Of a DNA stretch of 64,000 bases, positions 19,751 through 28,033 are shown piece after piece; positions within the stretch are counted from its first letter, which is position 1; each line of letters begins with the position of its first letter. Under the pieces are notes generated by a model that was not told where the DNA came from, searched no databases, and saw nothing but the letters and a program-made list of their open reading frames with translations. The position numbers were made by a program, and so were the translations under genes. Source of the stretch: an uncultured Opitutia bacterium (lineage in GTDB: Bacteria > Verrucomicrobiota > Verrucomicrobiia > Opitutales > Opitutaceae); NCBI GenBank assembly GCA_903827245.1, contig CAIKHO010000078.1:31059-95058 (forward strand), read 5' to 3'.

Positions 19751-20553
19751 CCCGCATTCTCCGCCACAAACGTCTCCATCGCCTCCCGCGTGATGATATG
19801 CCGCGCACCGCAGCGCGGGCAGCGGATCTCCAGCTTCGGCTCGTCGCCGAAGAGGCCTTCCGGATCCTGCCGCATCGGTGACGCCAGCACTTCCATCATG
19901 CGCGCATCGTTGCACCCGCAGTGCCAGCGGTAGATGCGCCGCTCCAGCAAGGCGAGTGTCTCGGTGGTGTCCAGGTTGCGCACCTGCTCGACCGTGAGCG
20001 CGCGCAGCCAGTCCAGGTCGCAATCGGGATGCTCCGTGACCATCGCGAAATCCTCCTCGCCGAGCTGAACGTATCGGGTGAGCCGCTGCTCGCTCTGCGC
20101 ATAGAACTTCTCCGCCGCCGCGATCGGATCCGCGCCGGTGAAGTCCACGGTGCTGCGCCGCTTCGGCTGGGTGCCGTTCACGACGTCGGCATAGAAAATG
20201 TTCGTTGGCAGCTCCTTCACGTTCTCGTCGAACACCCGCCCGGTGACGGCACCGGTCTCGTTGTCGCCGGTGAGAAAGAAGTTCACGAGCGGCTGCTGGA
20301 AATTGATGGTCCACGCCGTGGTCTCCTTCCACGGCCGGGACGCGCAATGCAGCGTGAACGCCGCGAGGGCGCGCTTGAACATCGCGTCGTGCTCCGGCGC
20401 CACCTTCAGGCCCTGGTCGGCAAGATGCAGGTAGCGGTCGACGTAGAGGTCCCCGAAGCCGGCCCGCGCGAGCAGGACGTTCCGGTTACGAACATAATAG
20501 GTGCGGACCTCGATGCCGGCATCGGCAAGGTTGGGCGGAACGGTATTTGGCAT
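19747..20553 (-). CDS. hslO: Hsp33 family redox-regulated chaperone
   Basis: Cytosolic chaperone switched on by oxidation, 268 residues from the ATG at 20553 (in-frame codons up to 20688 lack family similarity). The C-terminal zinc-thiol switch is present as WHCGCNDARM (C-x-C) followed about 30 residues later by CPRC, then GARHIITREAMETF. The substrate domain has FTGDNETG-like text (NFFLTGDNETGAVTGRV) and TVDFTGADPIAAAEKFYAQSEQ. The TAG stop belongs to a REP-like element. Confidence 0.88.
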   Translation of the reverse strand: MPNTVPPNLADAGIEVRTYYVRNRNVLLARAGFGDLYVDRYLHLADQGLKVAPEHDAMFKRALAAFTLHCASRPWKETTAWTINFQQPLVNFFLTGDNETGAVTGRVFDENVKELPTNIFYADVVNGTQPKRRSTVDFTGADPIAAAEKFYAQSEQRLTRYVQLGEEDFAMVTEHPDCDLDWLRALTVEQVRNLDTTETLALLERRIYRWHCGCNDARMMEVLASPMRQDPEGLFGDEPKLEIRCPRCGARHIITREAMETFVAENAG

Positions 20554-20606
20554 GCCATAAGGTTGCCACGTTTGCCCCAAAGTAAAGCGACCCACCGGCA
20601 TCCCAC

Positions 20607-20631
20607 GTAAGGGCGCCCCTTGCGTGCGCCC
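20607..20631 (+). repeat. Single REP-like hairpin upstream of Hsp33
   Basis: GTAAGGGCGCCCCTTGCGTG... forms GGGCGC/GCGCCC. It resembles the first arm at 26176 (GAGGCGCACCTTGCGTGCGC). Confidence 0.6.
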
Positions 20632-20654
20632 TGCCTTTGCCACCCGCGAACCCC

Positions 20655-20918
20655 GGATTTTTAGCCACAAAAAGGCACAAGATGACACTAAACCAATCCC
20701 GGCATTCCGACCTCATCAATGCCACCGATCCGTTTTACAAAAGGTCACAAAGGAAACGAAGGACAAGGCAGACGGGAATATCTTCGTTGCCTCCGTTCCC
20801 TTCTGTAAAAATGCCTACGGATCAGGATCCCTTTCGTGTCATGTCGCGCCTCTCCTGTCCGCCGTAACTTGGCGAAGGAGGATTGTGGCAAAAAATCCGC
20901 AATCGATTTGTTGTCGGA
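20655..20918. repeat. Nested word-type inverted repeats
   Basis: Outer arms GGATTTTTAGCCACAAAAAG (20655) and TTGTGGCAAAAAATCC (ending 20918) enclose inner arms TTTTACAAAAGGTCACAAAG (20733) and CTTCTGTAAAA (ending 20810). It fills most of the 393-nt space between Hsp33 and the truncated sigma gene; no gene was seen there. The right outer arm is interrupted by about 25 nt. Confidence 0.75.
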
Positions 20919-20949
20919 TTTCCACCCCCGGCGGCGATGACAAGGCGTG

Positions 20950-21321
20950 ATGGGCACGAGCGACCCCGAGCTGCTGCAGCGCTATGCCGAAACCGGCTCG
21001 CAGGAGGCCTTCGCCGCCCTGGTGAAGCGCCACCTCGACCTGGTCTACTCGGCCGCCCGGCGTCAGGTCCGTTCGCCCCAACTGGCCGAGGAAGTCGCCC
21101 AGTCCGTGTTCCTCCATCTGTCCCGCCAAGCCCGCACCCTCCAGCCCGGAACGCCCCTGGCAGCGTGGCTCTACCTCGTCACCCGGCGGACCTCCATCGA
21201 CGTGATCCGCCGCGAATCCCGCCGCCAAGCCCGCGGGCAAACCGCCGTCGCCATCGCCGCCATGAACACCTCATCTGAAGCCAAGGCGAAGGCCGAGAGG
21301 TGTTGGCCGCACAACAATTAG
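20950..21321 (+). pseudogene. Truncated ECF-type RNA polymerase sigma factor
   Basis: The first about 95 codons match sigma region 2 of an ECF sigma factor: DPELLQRYAETGSQEAFAALV, HLDLVYSAARRQV, AEEVAQSVFLHLSRQA, AAWLYLVTRRTSIDVIR. After ATAIAAMNT-like text (TAVAIAAMNTSSEA) the frame ends in 20 unrelated residues and a TAG at 21319. Region 4, needed for -35 recognition, is missing and no continuation was found in other frames before the REP element at 21323. The 3' part appears lost, so it is called a pseudogene. A GTG at 20947 is an alternative start. Confidence 0.75.
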
Positions 21322-21322
21322 T

Positions 21323-21391
21323 GTAGATCCGCCGCTTGACGGCGCCCTCCGGAGGCGAGCGAACCCGGGCGTCGTCAAGCAACGCCCCTAC
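21323..21391. repeat. REP-like inverted pair (GTAGGGGCGTTGC family, degenerate left arm)
   Basis: GTAGATCCGCCGCTTGACG at 21323 faces CGTCGTCAAGCAACGCCCC ending in CTAC at 21391. A close relative is at 30522-30587. It begins 1 nt after the truncated sigma stop and ends 4 nt before the msrA stop. Confidence 0.8.
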
Positions 21392-21395
21392 GACA

Positions 21396-22010
21396 TCACT
21401 TTTCGCCGGCGAGCTTGTGCTCCAGCTTCTTGATCTTCGGGGCGATCACGTACGTGCAGTAGCCTTGGTTCGGGTTCTTCGCGAAATAGTCCTGATGGTA
21501 GTCTTCGGCGGGCCAGAATTTGGTCAGCGGCACGATCTCGGTCGTGATCGGGTCGCGGAAGACCTGCGACGCGGCATCGCGCGATTTCTCCGCCGCCGCC
21601 TTCTGCGCGTCGTTCGCGTAGAGGATGATCGAGCGGTACTGCGGCCCCTGGTCATTGCCCTGGCCGCCGACCTGCGTCGGGTTGTGCACCTGCCAGAAGA
21701 AATCCAGCAGCGCCGCCAGCGAGACTTTCGCCGGGTCATAGTCGATCTTGATGACCTCTGCGTGGCCCGTCACATGCGCGCAGACCTCCTCGTACGTCGG
21801 GTTGGGCTCCTTCCCCCCGGCATAGCCGCAGGTCACGGCCTTCACCCCGGGCAGGAGCTTGTAGGCGGCGTCGGTGCACCAGAAGCAGCCGCCGCCCAGG
21901 ACGAGGGATTCGGTGGCGGACGGGGCCGTTGCCTCCGCCGCGCGGGATGGAGTGGTCGTCATAGAGAGAAGCGCCGCGGTCGCGGCCAAAGGGGCGAGGA
22001 ATGATTTCAT
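21396..22010 (-). CDS. msrA: Peptide methionine (S)-S-oxide reductase MsrA, exported
   Basis: Repairs oxidised methionine. The 204-residue protein has a signal peptide (MKSFLAPLAATAALLSMTTT), so it probably acts in the periplasm. Catalytic motif GGCFWCTDAAYKLLPGV, then TYEEVCAHVTGHAEV and FWQVHNPTQVGGQGNDQGPQYRS, FWPAEDYHQDYFAKNPNQGYC. The ATG at 22010 gives the signal peptide directly; upstream in-frame codons run into repeats. The GCFWC cysteine and the C-terminal resolving Cys (GYCTYV) are present. Confidence 0.95.
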   Translation of the reverse strand: MKSFLAPLAATAALLSMTTTPSRAAEATAPSATESLVLGGGCFWCTDAAYKLLPGVKAVTCGYAGGKEPNPTYEEVCAHVTGHAEVIKIDYDPAKVSLAALLDFFWQVHNPTQVGGQGNDQGPQYRSIILYANDAQKAAAEKSRDAASQVFRDPITTEIVPLTKFWPAEDYHQDYFAKNPNQGYCTYVIAPKIKKLEHKLAGEK

Positions 22011-22098
22011 GAGCTCGATAGGAAGAGCCGCCAGCCGGCCCGCGTATTCCCGGTTGCGTGCGATTCCAAGGGAAGCGAAGAATCGGAGATCTTCAACT

Positions 22099-22166
22099 GT
22101 AGGAGCGGCTTTACGCCGCGATGATCGGGCCGGCGTGGCACACCATCGCGTCGTAAACCCGCGCTC
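22099..22166. repeat. REP-like inverted pair (GAGCGGCTT family)
   Basis: GTAGGAGCGGCTTTACGCCG at 22099 faces a degraded copy CATCGCGTCGTAAACCCGCG ending at 22166. Same family as 9463 and 41902. Confidence 0.85.
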
Positions 22167-22193
22167 AAGGCCGATGAGGCCAAAGGCCACGAA

Positions 22194-22288
22194 ATTTTTG
22201 CCACGAAAAGGCACCACATGACACAAAAAGAGATGCATTCAGGAAGGTTTGTTTTCGTGTCATTTCGTGCCTTTTCGTGGCAAAAAAT
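22194..22288. repeat. Word-type inverted repeat (CACGAAAAGGCAC)
   Basis: GCCACGAAAAGGCACCACAT (from 22200) faces CATTTCGTGCCTTTTCGTGG (to 22280), with flanking ATTTTT/AAAAAAT. The right arm runs into the first codons of the S4 protein gene. Confidence 0.88.
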
Positions 22289-22684
22289 CCGATTCCCGTG
22301 ACCGCTCCCTCCACCAACGACTGCCGGCTGGACAAATGGCTCTGGAGCGTACGCGTGTTCAAGACCCGCCCCGAGGCGACGGACGCCTGCCGGGCCGGCA
22401 AGGTCCTGGTCGACACCCTCGAGGCCAAGCCGGGCCGCGACGTTCACGTGGGCGAGATCGTCAGCGTCAAGGTCGGCCTCGTGCAGCGCACGCTCAAGGT
22501 CCTCGGCCTGCCACGCACCCGGGTCGGAGCCAAGCTGCTGTCCGAATTCCTGGAGGATCTCACACCCGCAGCGGAGTACGAGCGCGCCAAGCAGGCCGGC
22601 CTCGAGCACATGCTCGCCCGCGAACGCGGCCGCCCGACGAAAAAGGACCGCCGGGACATGTCGCAGCTCTTCGGGTTCGAATGA
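22277..22684 (+). CDS. S4-domain RNA-binding protein (HslR/Hsp15-like)
   Basis: A 135-residue basic protein with an S4 domain: CRLDKWLWSVRVFKTRPEATDACRAGKVLV, typical of Hsp15 (HslR), which binds stalled 50S subunits carrying peptidyl-tRNA. The C-terminus is Lys/Arg-rich (RGRPTKKDRRDMSQLFGF). The start is uncertain: GTG at 22277 lies inside a repeat arm and GTG at 22298 (VTAPSTND) is an equally possible start without repeat-coded residues. It is divergent from msrA. Confidence 0.85.
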   Translation: MAKNPIPVTAPSTNDCRLDKWLWSVRVFKTRPEATDACRAGKVLVDTLEAKPGRDVHVGEIVSVKVGLVQRTLKVLGLPRTRVGAKLLSEFLEDLTPAAEYERAKQAGLEHMLARERGRPTKKDRRDMSQLFGFE

Positions 22685-22697
22685 GGAGCCACCTCTA

Positions 22698-22775
22698 CTC
22701 GGATCGACCTCGGCTCCCCTCCTGTGCAACGGATCGGGATCGGAAGCTTTACAGGAGGCAATCCGAGGGAGAACC
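22698..22775 (+). repeat. About 80-nt inverted repeat, copy 1 of 3 (GGATCGACCTCGG family)
   Basis: CTCGGATCGACCTCGG, then CTCCTGTGCAACGGATCGG, then TTTACAGGAGGCAATCCGAG. The outer CTCGG/CCGAG and inner CTCCTGT/ACAGGAG parts pair. Copies at 30415-30500 and 50256-50330 (inverted); all three follow a stop codon. Confidence 0.85.
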
Positions 22776-22820
22776 AAGGACGGAAAAAGCCCGTATTTTC
22801 GCACTCCATCGGAATTTTTG

Positions 22821-22888
22821 GCCACTGATTACACAGATGGGCACAAATTAATCCGGTCTTTATCTGTGCCATCTGTGTAATCAGTGGC
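22821..22888. repeat. Word-type inverted repeat (CACTGATTACACAGATG)
   Basis: Arms GCCACTGATTACACAGATGG (22821) and CCATCTGTGTAATCAGTGGC (to 22888) are almost perfect over 24 nt around a 19-nt loop. It lies between the convergent S4 and ettA genes. Confidence 0.92.
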
Positions 22889-22937
22889 AAACAAGGATCG
22901 GGATCGATCCGGCAGATTAGGGAAAGGTCAACCCGCC

Positions 22938-24623
22938 CTACCGCGTCAGCTTGCGGTACTTGATCCGGTGTGGCTGGTCCGCCTCCTTGCCCTTGCGGCG
23001 GCGGAAGTCCTCTAGGTAGCTCGAATAGTTGCCGTTGAACCAGTGGACAGTGCTGTCGCCCTCGAACGCCAGGATGTGCGTCGCCACGCGGTCGAGGAAC
23101 CAGCGGTCGTGCGACACCACCACCGCGCAGCCAGCGAAGTTCTCCAGCCCCTCCTCCAGCGCGCGGATCGAGTTCACATCGAGGTCGTTGGTCGGCTCGT
23201 CGAGCAGGATCAGGTTGGCCCCACTCTTCAGCAGCCGCGCAAGGTGCACGCGGTTGCGCTCGCCGCCGGAGAGCACGCCGACCTTCTTCTGCTGGTCCGC
23301 CCCGGTGAAGCCGAACTGCGCGCAATAGGCGCGGCTATTCAGCTCCCGCCCGGGCATCCGGATGATCTCCTCGCCGCCGCTGATCGCCTGCCAGATCGTC
23401 TCGCCATCGGGCAGCGAGTCGCGCGACTGGTCGACGTGCGCGATTTTCACCGTGTCGCCCACCCGCAGCGTGCCGGAGTCCGGCTTCTCCGCCGCCGTGA
23501 TTAGCCGGAACATCGTGGTCTTGCCTGCGCCGTTCGGGCCGATCACGCCGACGATTCCGCCGGGCGGCAGCGAGAAATTCACGTTCTCGAACAGCACGTT
23601 GTCGCCGTAACTCTTGGCGAGTGCCTGTGCCTCGACCACCAGCGTGCCCAGCCGCGGTCCCGGCGGGATAAGCAGCTCAAACTCCCGCTCTTTCTCGGCC
23701 ACGTTCTGATTCAGCATGCTCTCATACGCGCTGATGCGCGCCTGCGACTTGGCCACGCGCGCCTTGGCCGACTTCCGGATCCACTCCAGCTCGCGCGCCA
23801 TCGCCTTCTGGCGGCGGTCCTCCGTGCGCTGCTCGACCGCCGCGCGGGCCTGTTTCTGCTCCAGCCACTGCGAATAATTACCCTTCCATGGGATGCCGTG
23901 GCCGTAGGAGAGCTCCAGGATCCACTGCGCAACATTATCCAGAAAGTAGCGGTCGTGCGTCACCGCAATGACCGTGCCCTCGTAGCGCGCCAGATGCTGC
24001 TCGAGCCAGTGGACGCTCTCGGCGTCGAGGTGATTGGTCGGCTCGTCGAGCAGCAGGATCGAAGGCTTCTGCAAGAGCAGCCGCGCCAGCGCGACGCGCC
24101 GGCGTTCACCGCCGGAAAGCTTGTCCACGGGCTGGTCGGGCGGCGGGCACCGCAGTGCATCCATCGCCATCTCCACCTGCGGGGCGACATCCCATGCGCC
24201 GAGCGCGTCGATCTTCTCCTGCAATTCGCCCTGCTTCGTCATGATCGCATCCTTGGCCTTGTCGTCCGCGGCCTCATTGAGTTCGTCCCAGGTGGCATCG
24301 TAAGCCGCGGTAAGATCGGTCAGATGCTTCACGCCTTCCTCGACGCATGCGCGCACGGTCGCGCCGGGCGTGAGGTGCGGCTCCTGCTCGAGGAGGCCGA
24401 TGGAATAGCCCGGCTCAAAATGAACGCGGCCGTCGATCTCCTTGTCGCGCCCCGCGAGGATGCGCAGGAGGGAGGACTTGCCCGAGCCATTCAGGCCGAG
24501 GACGCCGATCTTCGCGCCGTAGTAAAACGACAGCGAGATATCGCGGAGGATTTCCTTGCGCTCGATCTTCTTCGAGACGCCGAGCATCGAGAAAATGATC
24601 TTGGGCTCGTCGGGCTTGGCCAT
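22938..24623 (-). CDS. ettA: Energy-dependent translational throttle protein EttA (ABC-F)
   Basis: Soluble ABC-F ATPase that gates the ribosome according to ATP/ADP level; 561 residues, usual length. Two ABC domains: Walker A GLNGSGKSS and GPNGAGKTT, signatures LSGGERRRVALARLL and LSGGERNRVHLARLL, Walker B LLLDEPTNHLDAESV and LLDEPTNDLDVNSI, with the inter-domain linker (NYSQWLEQKQARAAVEQRTED) between them. The ATG at 24623 (MAKPDEPKIIF) is preferred over a GTG at 24632. The TAG stop is at 22938-22940, in GTAGGGCGGGTTGACC, which resembles a repeat found at 27896. Confidence 0.97.
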   Translation of the reverse strand: MAKPDEPKIIFSMLGVSKKIERKEILRDISLSFYYGAKIGVLGLNGSGKSSLLRILAGRDKEIDGRVHFEPGYSIGLLEQEPHLTPGATVRACVEEGVKHLTDLTAAYDATWDELNEAADDKAKDAIMTKQGELQEKIDALGAWDVAPQVEMAMDALRCPPPDQPVDKLSGGERRRVALARLLLQKPSILLLDEPTNHLDAESVHWLEQHLARYEGTVIAVTHDRYFLDNVAQWILELSYGHGIPWKGNYSQWLEQKQARAAVEQRTEDRRQKAMARELEWIRKSAKARVAKSQARISAYESMLNQNVAEKEREFELLIPPGPRLGTLVVEAQALAKSYGDNVLFENVNFSLPPGGIVGVIGPNGAGKTTMFRLITAAEKPDSGTLRVGDTVKIAHVDQSRDSLPDGETIWQAISGGEEIIRMPGRELNSRAYCAQFGFTGADQQKKVGVLSGGERNRVHLARLLKSGANLILLDEPTNDLDVNSIRALEEGLENFAGCAVVVSHDRWFLDRVATHILAFEGDSTVHWFNGNYSSYLEDFRRRKGKEADQPHRIKYRKLTR

Positions 24624-24686
24624 GCGAGCCACTCAAGCGGACGCCGACCACGCCGCAAGCCCATCGTGCCTCATTTCCAATCAAGT

Positions 24687-25017
24687 TTCACGCAGAGGCG
24701 CCATGGCGCGGAGCGGGATCGGGAAATTGATCCTCCTAAACTCCGCCGTCCAATTTGAACCACGGAGACGCAAAGCGCACAGAGCAGAAATTTTATGGAG
24801 CAGATCGGCCGACGGGGCTTTCATCTGCGTGATGAACACGCTTTTGTCCCTTTTGCCGGCTTTGCCTCTGTGCTCTCAGTGCCTTTGTGGTTCAACCGCG
24901 GATTTTAGGTTGAATTCTTCTTGAGACAAAGAACTCGGCAGCCCGGAAATATTCGCTCCGCACCCCATTCACCCAGTCTCCCTGGTCTGCTCAGCGCCTC
25001 CGCGCCTCTGCGCGAAA
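24687..25017. repeat. Two nested word-type inverted repeats upstream of araF
   Basis: Outer arms TTTCACGCAGAGGCGCCATG (24687) and CTCCGCGCCTCTGCGCGAAA (to 25017). Inner arms GAACCACGGAGACGCAAAGC (24757) and TCAGTGCCTTTGTGGTTC (to 24894). It takes up most of the 537-nt space between the divergent ettA and araF genes; no gene or riboswitch was seen in the rest. The 25018-25160 part should hold the araF promoter. Confidence 0.82.
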
Positions 25018-25160
25018 CCCTTCCCCTTCTTTCAAACCCCCGCCTTGCCTCCAACCCATCCTCCCCGCAACTTTCCCCTTGGCTTACCTGTCCCCCGCCT
25101 GTCCGCCCTAGCTTCAGCGACGGCGGCTCCCCCTGTCTCCCGTTTACTGTCTACCGTCCC

Positions 25161-26174
25161 ATGAAATCCCTCCCCCGCTGCTCCCGCTTCGCCACGCTTG
25201 CCGGCCTCGGCCTGATCACGCTGGCCTCGCTCCTCACCCCCGCCGCCGTCGCGGCCGACCAGCCAGTCAAGATCGGCTTCGTCGTGAAGCAGCCCGAGGA
25301 GCCCTGGTTTGTGCTCGAGTGGAAATTCGCCGGCCAGGCCGCGAAGGATCTCGGTTTCACCCTCATCAAGATCGGCGCGACCGACGGCGACAAGGTCCTC
25401 AGCGCGATCGACAACCTCGCCGCCAACGGCGCGCAGGGCTTCGTCATCTGCACGCCCGACACCCGACTCGGGCCGGGCATCGTCGCCAAGGCCAAGTCGG
25501 ACAACCTCAAGCTCATCACCGTCGACGACCAGCTCATCGGCGCCGACGGCAAGCCGATGCTCGCCGTCCACCATCTCGGCATCTCCGCCACCAAGATCGG
25601 CCAGAAGGTCGGGGCCACCCTCATCGAGCAGATGAAGCAGCGCGGCTGGGTCGCCGCCGACACCGCCGTCTGCGCCGTGACGTTCGAGGAACTTGCCACC
25701 GCCAAGGAGCGTACCGACGGCGCCATCGACGCCATCCTCGCCTCCGGTTTCGCCAAGGACCGCATCTACAAGGCGCCGCAGCGCACAAGCGACATTCCCG
25801 GCGCCTTCGACGCCGTTACAATCCTGCTCACCCAGAAGCCCAACGTGAAGCACTGGCTGATCTGCGGCATGAACGATAGCGCCGTGCTCGGCGCCGTGCG
25901 CGCGATCGAGCAGCGTGGCTTCACGGCCGACAGCTGCGTCGGCGTCGGCATCAACGGCACCGACTGCATCGCCGAACTTGAGCGGACCACGCCGACCTCC
26001 TTCTACGGCTCCATGCTCAACTCGGCCAAGGCCCACGGCTACCAGACGGCCGAGATGATGTTTCACTGGATCAAGGACGGCAAGGAACCGCCCCTCGACA
26101 CCCGCACGGTCAGCGTGCTGATCACCCGCGACAACTTCCGCCAGGTGCTCAAGGAGCAGGGTATTCGGGACTGA
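25161..26174 (+). CDS. araF: AraF-like periplasmic sugar-binding protein
   Basis: Substrate-binding component of an L-arabinose-type ABC importer, 337 residues with signal peptide (MKSLPRCSRFATLAGLGLIT ... AVAA). The mature start VKIGFVVKQPEEPWFVLEWK, FVICTPDTRLGPGIVAKAKS and GINGTDCIAELE closely follow E. coli AraF. It is followed by araG and araH on the same strand. The ATG at 25161 is chosen because it begins the signal peptide; upstream in-frame codons pass through repeats. Ribose or xylose cannot be excluded as substrate. Confidence 0.92.
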   Translation: MKSLPRCSRFATLAGLGLITLASLLTPAAVAADQPVKIGFVVKQPEEPWFVLEWKFAGQAAKDLGFTLIKIGATDGDKVLSAIDNLAANGAQGFVICTPDTRLGPGIVAKAKSDNLKLITVDDQLIGADGKPMLAVHHLGISATKIGQKVGATLIEQMKQRGWVAADTAVCAVTFEELATAKERTDGAIDAILASGFAKDRIYKAPQRTSDIPGAFDAVTILLTQKPNVKHWLICGMNDSAVLGAVRAIEQRGFTADSCVGVGINGTDCIAELERTTPTSFYGSMLNSAKAHGYQTAEMMFHWIKDGKEPPLDTRTVSVLITRDNFRQVLKEQGIRD

Positions 26175-26175
26175 G

Positions 26176-26232
26176 GTAGAGGCGCACCTTGCGTGCGCCC
26201 TCCGATCCGGGCGTCCGCCAGGAACGCCCCTA
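26176..26232. repeat. REP-like element between araF and araG
   Basis: GTAGAGGCGCACCTTGCGTG with hairpin GGCGCAC/GTGCGCC, then GGCGTCCGCCAGGAACGCCC ending at 26231. It starts 2 nt after the araF stop and ends 15 nt before the araG ATG. Confidence 0.8.
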
Positions 26233-26246
26233 AGATTCGATCCGCC

Positions 26247-27752
26247 ATGACCGCCCCCTGCCTAGCGTTCCACCGCGTCTCGATGGAATTCCCCGGCGTC
26301 AAGGCGCTGGACGACGTCTCCTTCGGCGTGTCCGCGGGCTCGGTCCACGCCCTGATGGGCGAGAACGGCGCCGGCAAGTCCACCTTGCTCAAGATCCTCA
26401 GCGGCGCCTACACCCCGTCCGGCGGCTCACTCCTGATCGACGGCCAGCCGCGCGTCTTCACCTCCACGGCCGACGCCCTCGCCGCAGGCGTCGCCGTGAT
26501 CTACCAGGAGCTGCATCTGGTGCCCGAGATGAGCGTCGCAGAGAACCTTTTCCTTGGACACCTGCCCCAGCGCCTTGGTGTCGTGAACCGGGCCGCCCTC
26601 GCCGAGGCCGCGCGCCGGCAGCTCGAACTCATTGGCGAATCGATCGACCCATGGACCAAGGTCGGCCGCCTCCCCCTCGCCCAGCGGCAGATGGTCGAGA
26701 TCGCCAAGGCGCTCACGCGCGGCGCTCGCATCATCGCCTTCGATGAGCCCACCAGCAGCCTCTCCGACCGCGAGGTGCGCCGTCTCTTCGGCATCATCCG
26801 CGAGCTCAAGGCCCGCGGCTGCGCCATCCTCTACGTCTCGCACCGCATGGAGGAAATCTTCGAGCTCTGCGACCACCTCACCATCCTGCGCGACGGCCGG
26901 CACGTCGAGTCGGCCGGCCTGGCCTCGTTCACCCGCGACCGCGTCGTCCAGCGCATGGTCGGCCGCGAACTCGCCAATATTTACAACTACACTCCGCGCC
27001 CGCGCGCCGGCTCGGGTCTGGCCGTCAAGGGCCTCGCCGGCCCCGGCCTCGCCGCGCCCTGCTCGTTCTCAGCGGAGGCCGGCGAGATTTTCGGCTTCTT
27101 TGGCCTCGTCGGCGCCGGCCGAAGCGAGCTGTTGCGGCTCATCTACGGCGCCGCCTTGAAAACCGCCGGCAGCGTGTCCGTCGCCGGCCGAACCGTCGCC
27201 ATCACCTCCCCGCGCGAGGCCATCCGCGCCGGCATCGTGCTCTGTCCCGAGGACCGCAAAAAGGAGGGCATCGTCCCCGTCCGTTCCGTCCTCGAAAACA
27301 CCAACCTCAGCGCCCGCCGCCGGCACGCGCGCGGCGGCATCCTCATCGACGAGGCGTGGGAACATGCCAACGCCACCCGTCGTACCGAGCAGCTGCGCGT
27401 GAAGACGCCCTCGCTGCGCCAGCTCATCCGCAACCTCTCCGGCGGCAACCAGCAGAAGGTCATCCTCGGCCGCTGGCTGTCCGAGACCGTGAAGGTCATC
27501 CTGCTCGACGAGCCCACCCGCGGCATCGACATCGGCGCCAAGAGCGAGATCTACGCCATCATGCAGGACCTCGCCCGGCAGGGGGTGTGCGTGATCGTCG
27601 TCTCGAGCGAACTGCCCGAGGTGCTCGGCGTGGCCGACCGCATCGCCGTCATGCGCCAGGGCTGCATTGCCGCCATCCTTGACCGCGCCGACGCCACCGA
27701 GGAAAAGCTCCTCAAGCTCGCCCTCCCCGTCGAAACCGCCCGCGCGAGCTGA
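26247..27752 (+). CDS. araG: AraG-like sugar ABC transporter ATPase (two ABC domains)
   Basis: Cytoplasmic ATPase of the carbohydrate CUT2 class, 501 residues, usual length. The first domain has Walker A GENGAGKST, IYQELHLVPEMSVAENLFLG and Walker B IIAFDEPTSSLSDREV; the second has the degenerate GLVGAGRSELL P-loop, LSGGNQQKVILGRWL and ILLDEPTRGIDIGAKSEIY, as in AraG/RbsA/MglA. The ATG at 26247 is preferred: an in-frame GTG at 26193 lies inside the REP-like element. Confidence 0.95.
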   Translation: MTAPCLAFHRVSMEFPGVKALDDVSFGVSAGSVHALMGENGAGKSTLLKILSGAYTPSGGSLLIDGQPRVFTSTADALAAGVAVIYQELHLVPEMSVAENLFLGHLPQRLGVVNRAALAEAARRQLELIGESIDPWTKVGRLPLAQRQMVEIAKALTRGARIIAFDEPTSSLSDREVRRLFGIIRELKARGCAILYVSHRMEEIFELCDHLTILRDGRHVESAGLASFTRDRVVQRMVGRELANIYNYTPRPRAGSGLAVKGLAGPGLAAPCSFSAEAGEIFGFFGLVGAGRSELLRLIYGAALKTAGSVSVAGRTVAITSPREAIRAGIVLCPEDRKKEGIVPVRSVLENTNLSARRRHARGGILIDEAWEHANATRRTEQLRVKTPSLRQLIRNLSGGNQQKVILGRWLSETVKVILLDEPTRGIDIGAKSEIYAIMQDLARQGVCVIVVSSELPEVLGVADRIAVMRQGCIAAILDRADATEEKLLKLALPVETARAS

Positions 27753-27795
27753 CTGCCATGGCTCATCTCATTTCCCTCTTCGCGTCGGTTCCGAG

Positions 27796-27964
27796 GTGGA
27801 ACGCGTTGTCCTCAACGCGTTGGTTCGGTAGGAGCCGCGACATCCCTGTCGCGCTCGGCGATCGGGAGGCCGCCGCTCCAGCTCGATCCCAGACTGTAGG
27901 GCGGATCGAAGACCTGACCTGCTCATACCGCGCCCAACAACGCGTTGGGGACAACGCGTTCCAC
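27796..27964. repeat. Composite: REP-like elements nested inside a GTGG-type inverted pair
   Basis: Outer 27-nt arms GTGGAACGCGTTG... (27796-27822) and their complement (27938-27964) differ at one base. Between them lie GTAGGAGCCGCGACATCCCT (27828) with its partner GGCCGCCGCTCC (to 27879), and GTAGGGCGGATCGAAGACC (27896). It sits between araG and araH. Confidence 0.9.
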
Positions 27965-28033
27965 CTGGCTCTCGTTCATCCGGCGATAAACCGACGCCTT
28001 TGCTAGTTCACCCGCGCTCTCTCGCTCTTCTTC

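Noticed and set aside
24921..25160. Upstream in-frame extension of the AraF gene
   Set aside because: It is coded partly by repeat arms and precedes a standard signal peptide starting at 25161.
26193..26246. GTG start adding 18 residues to AraG
   Set aside because: The extension is coded by a REP-like element and has no similarity to AraG.
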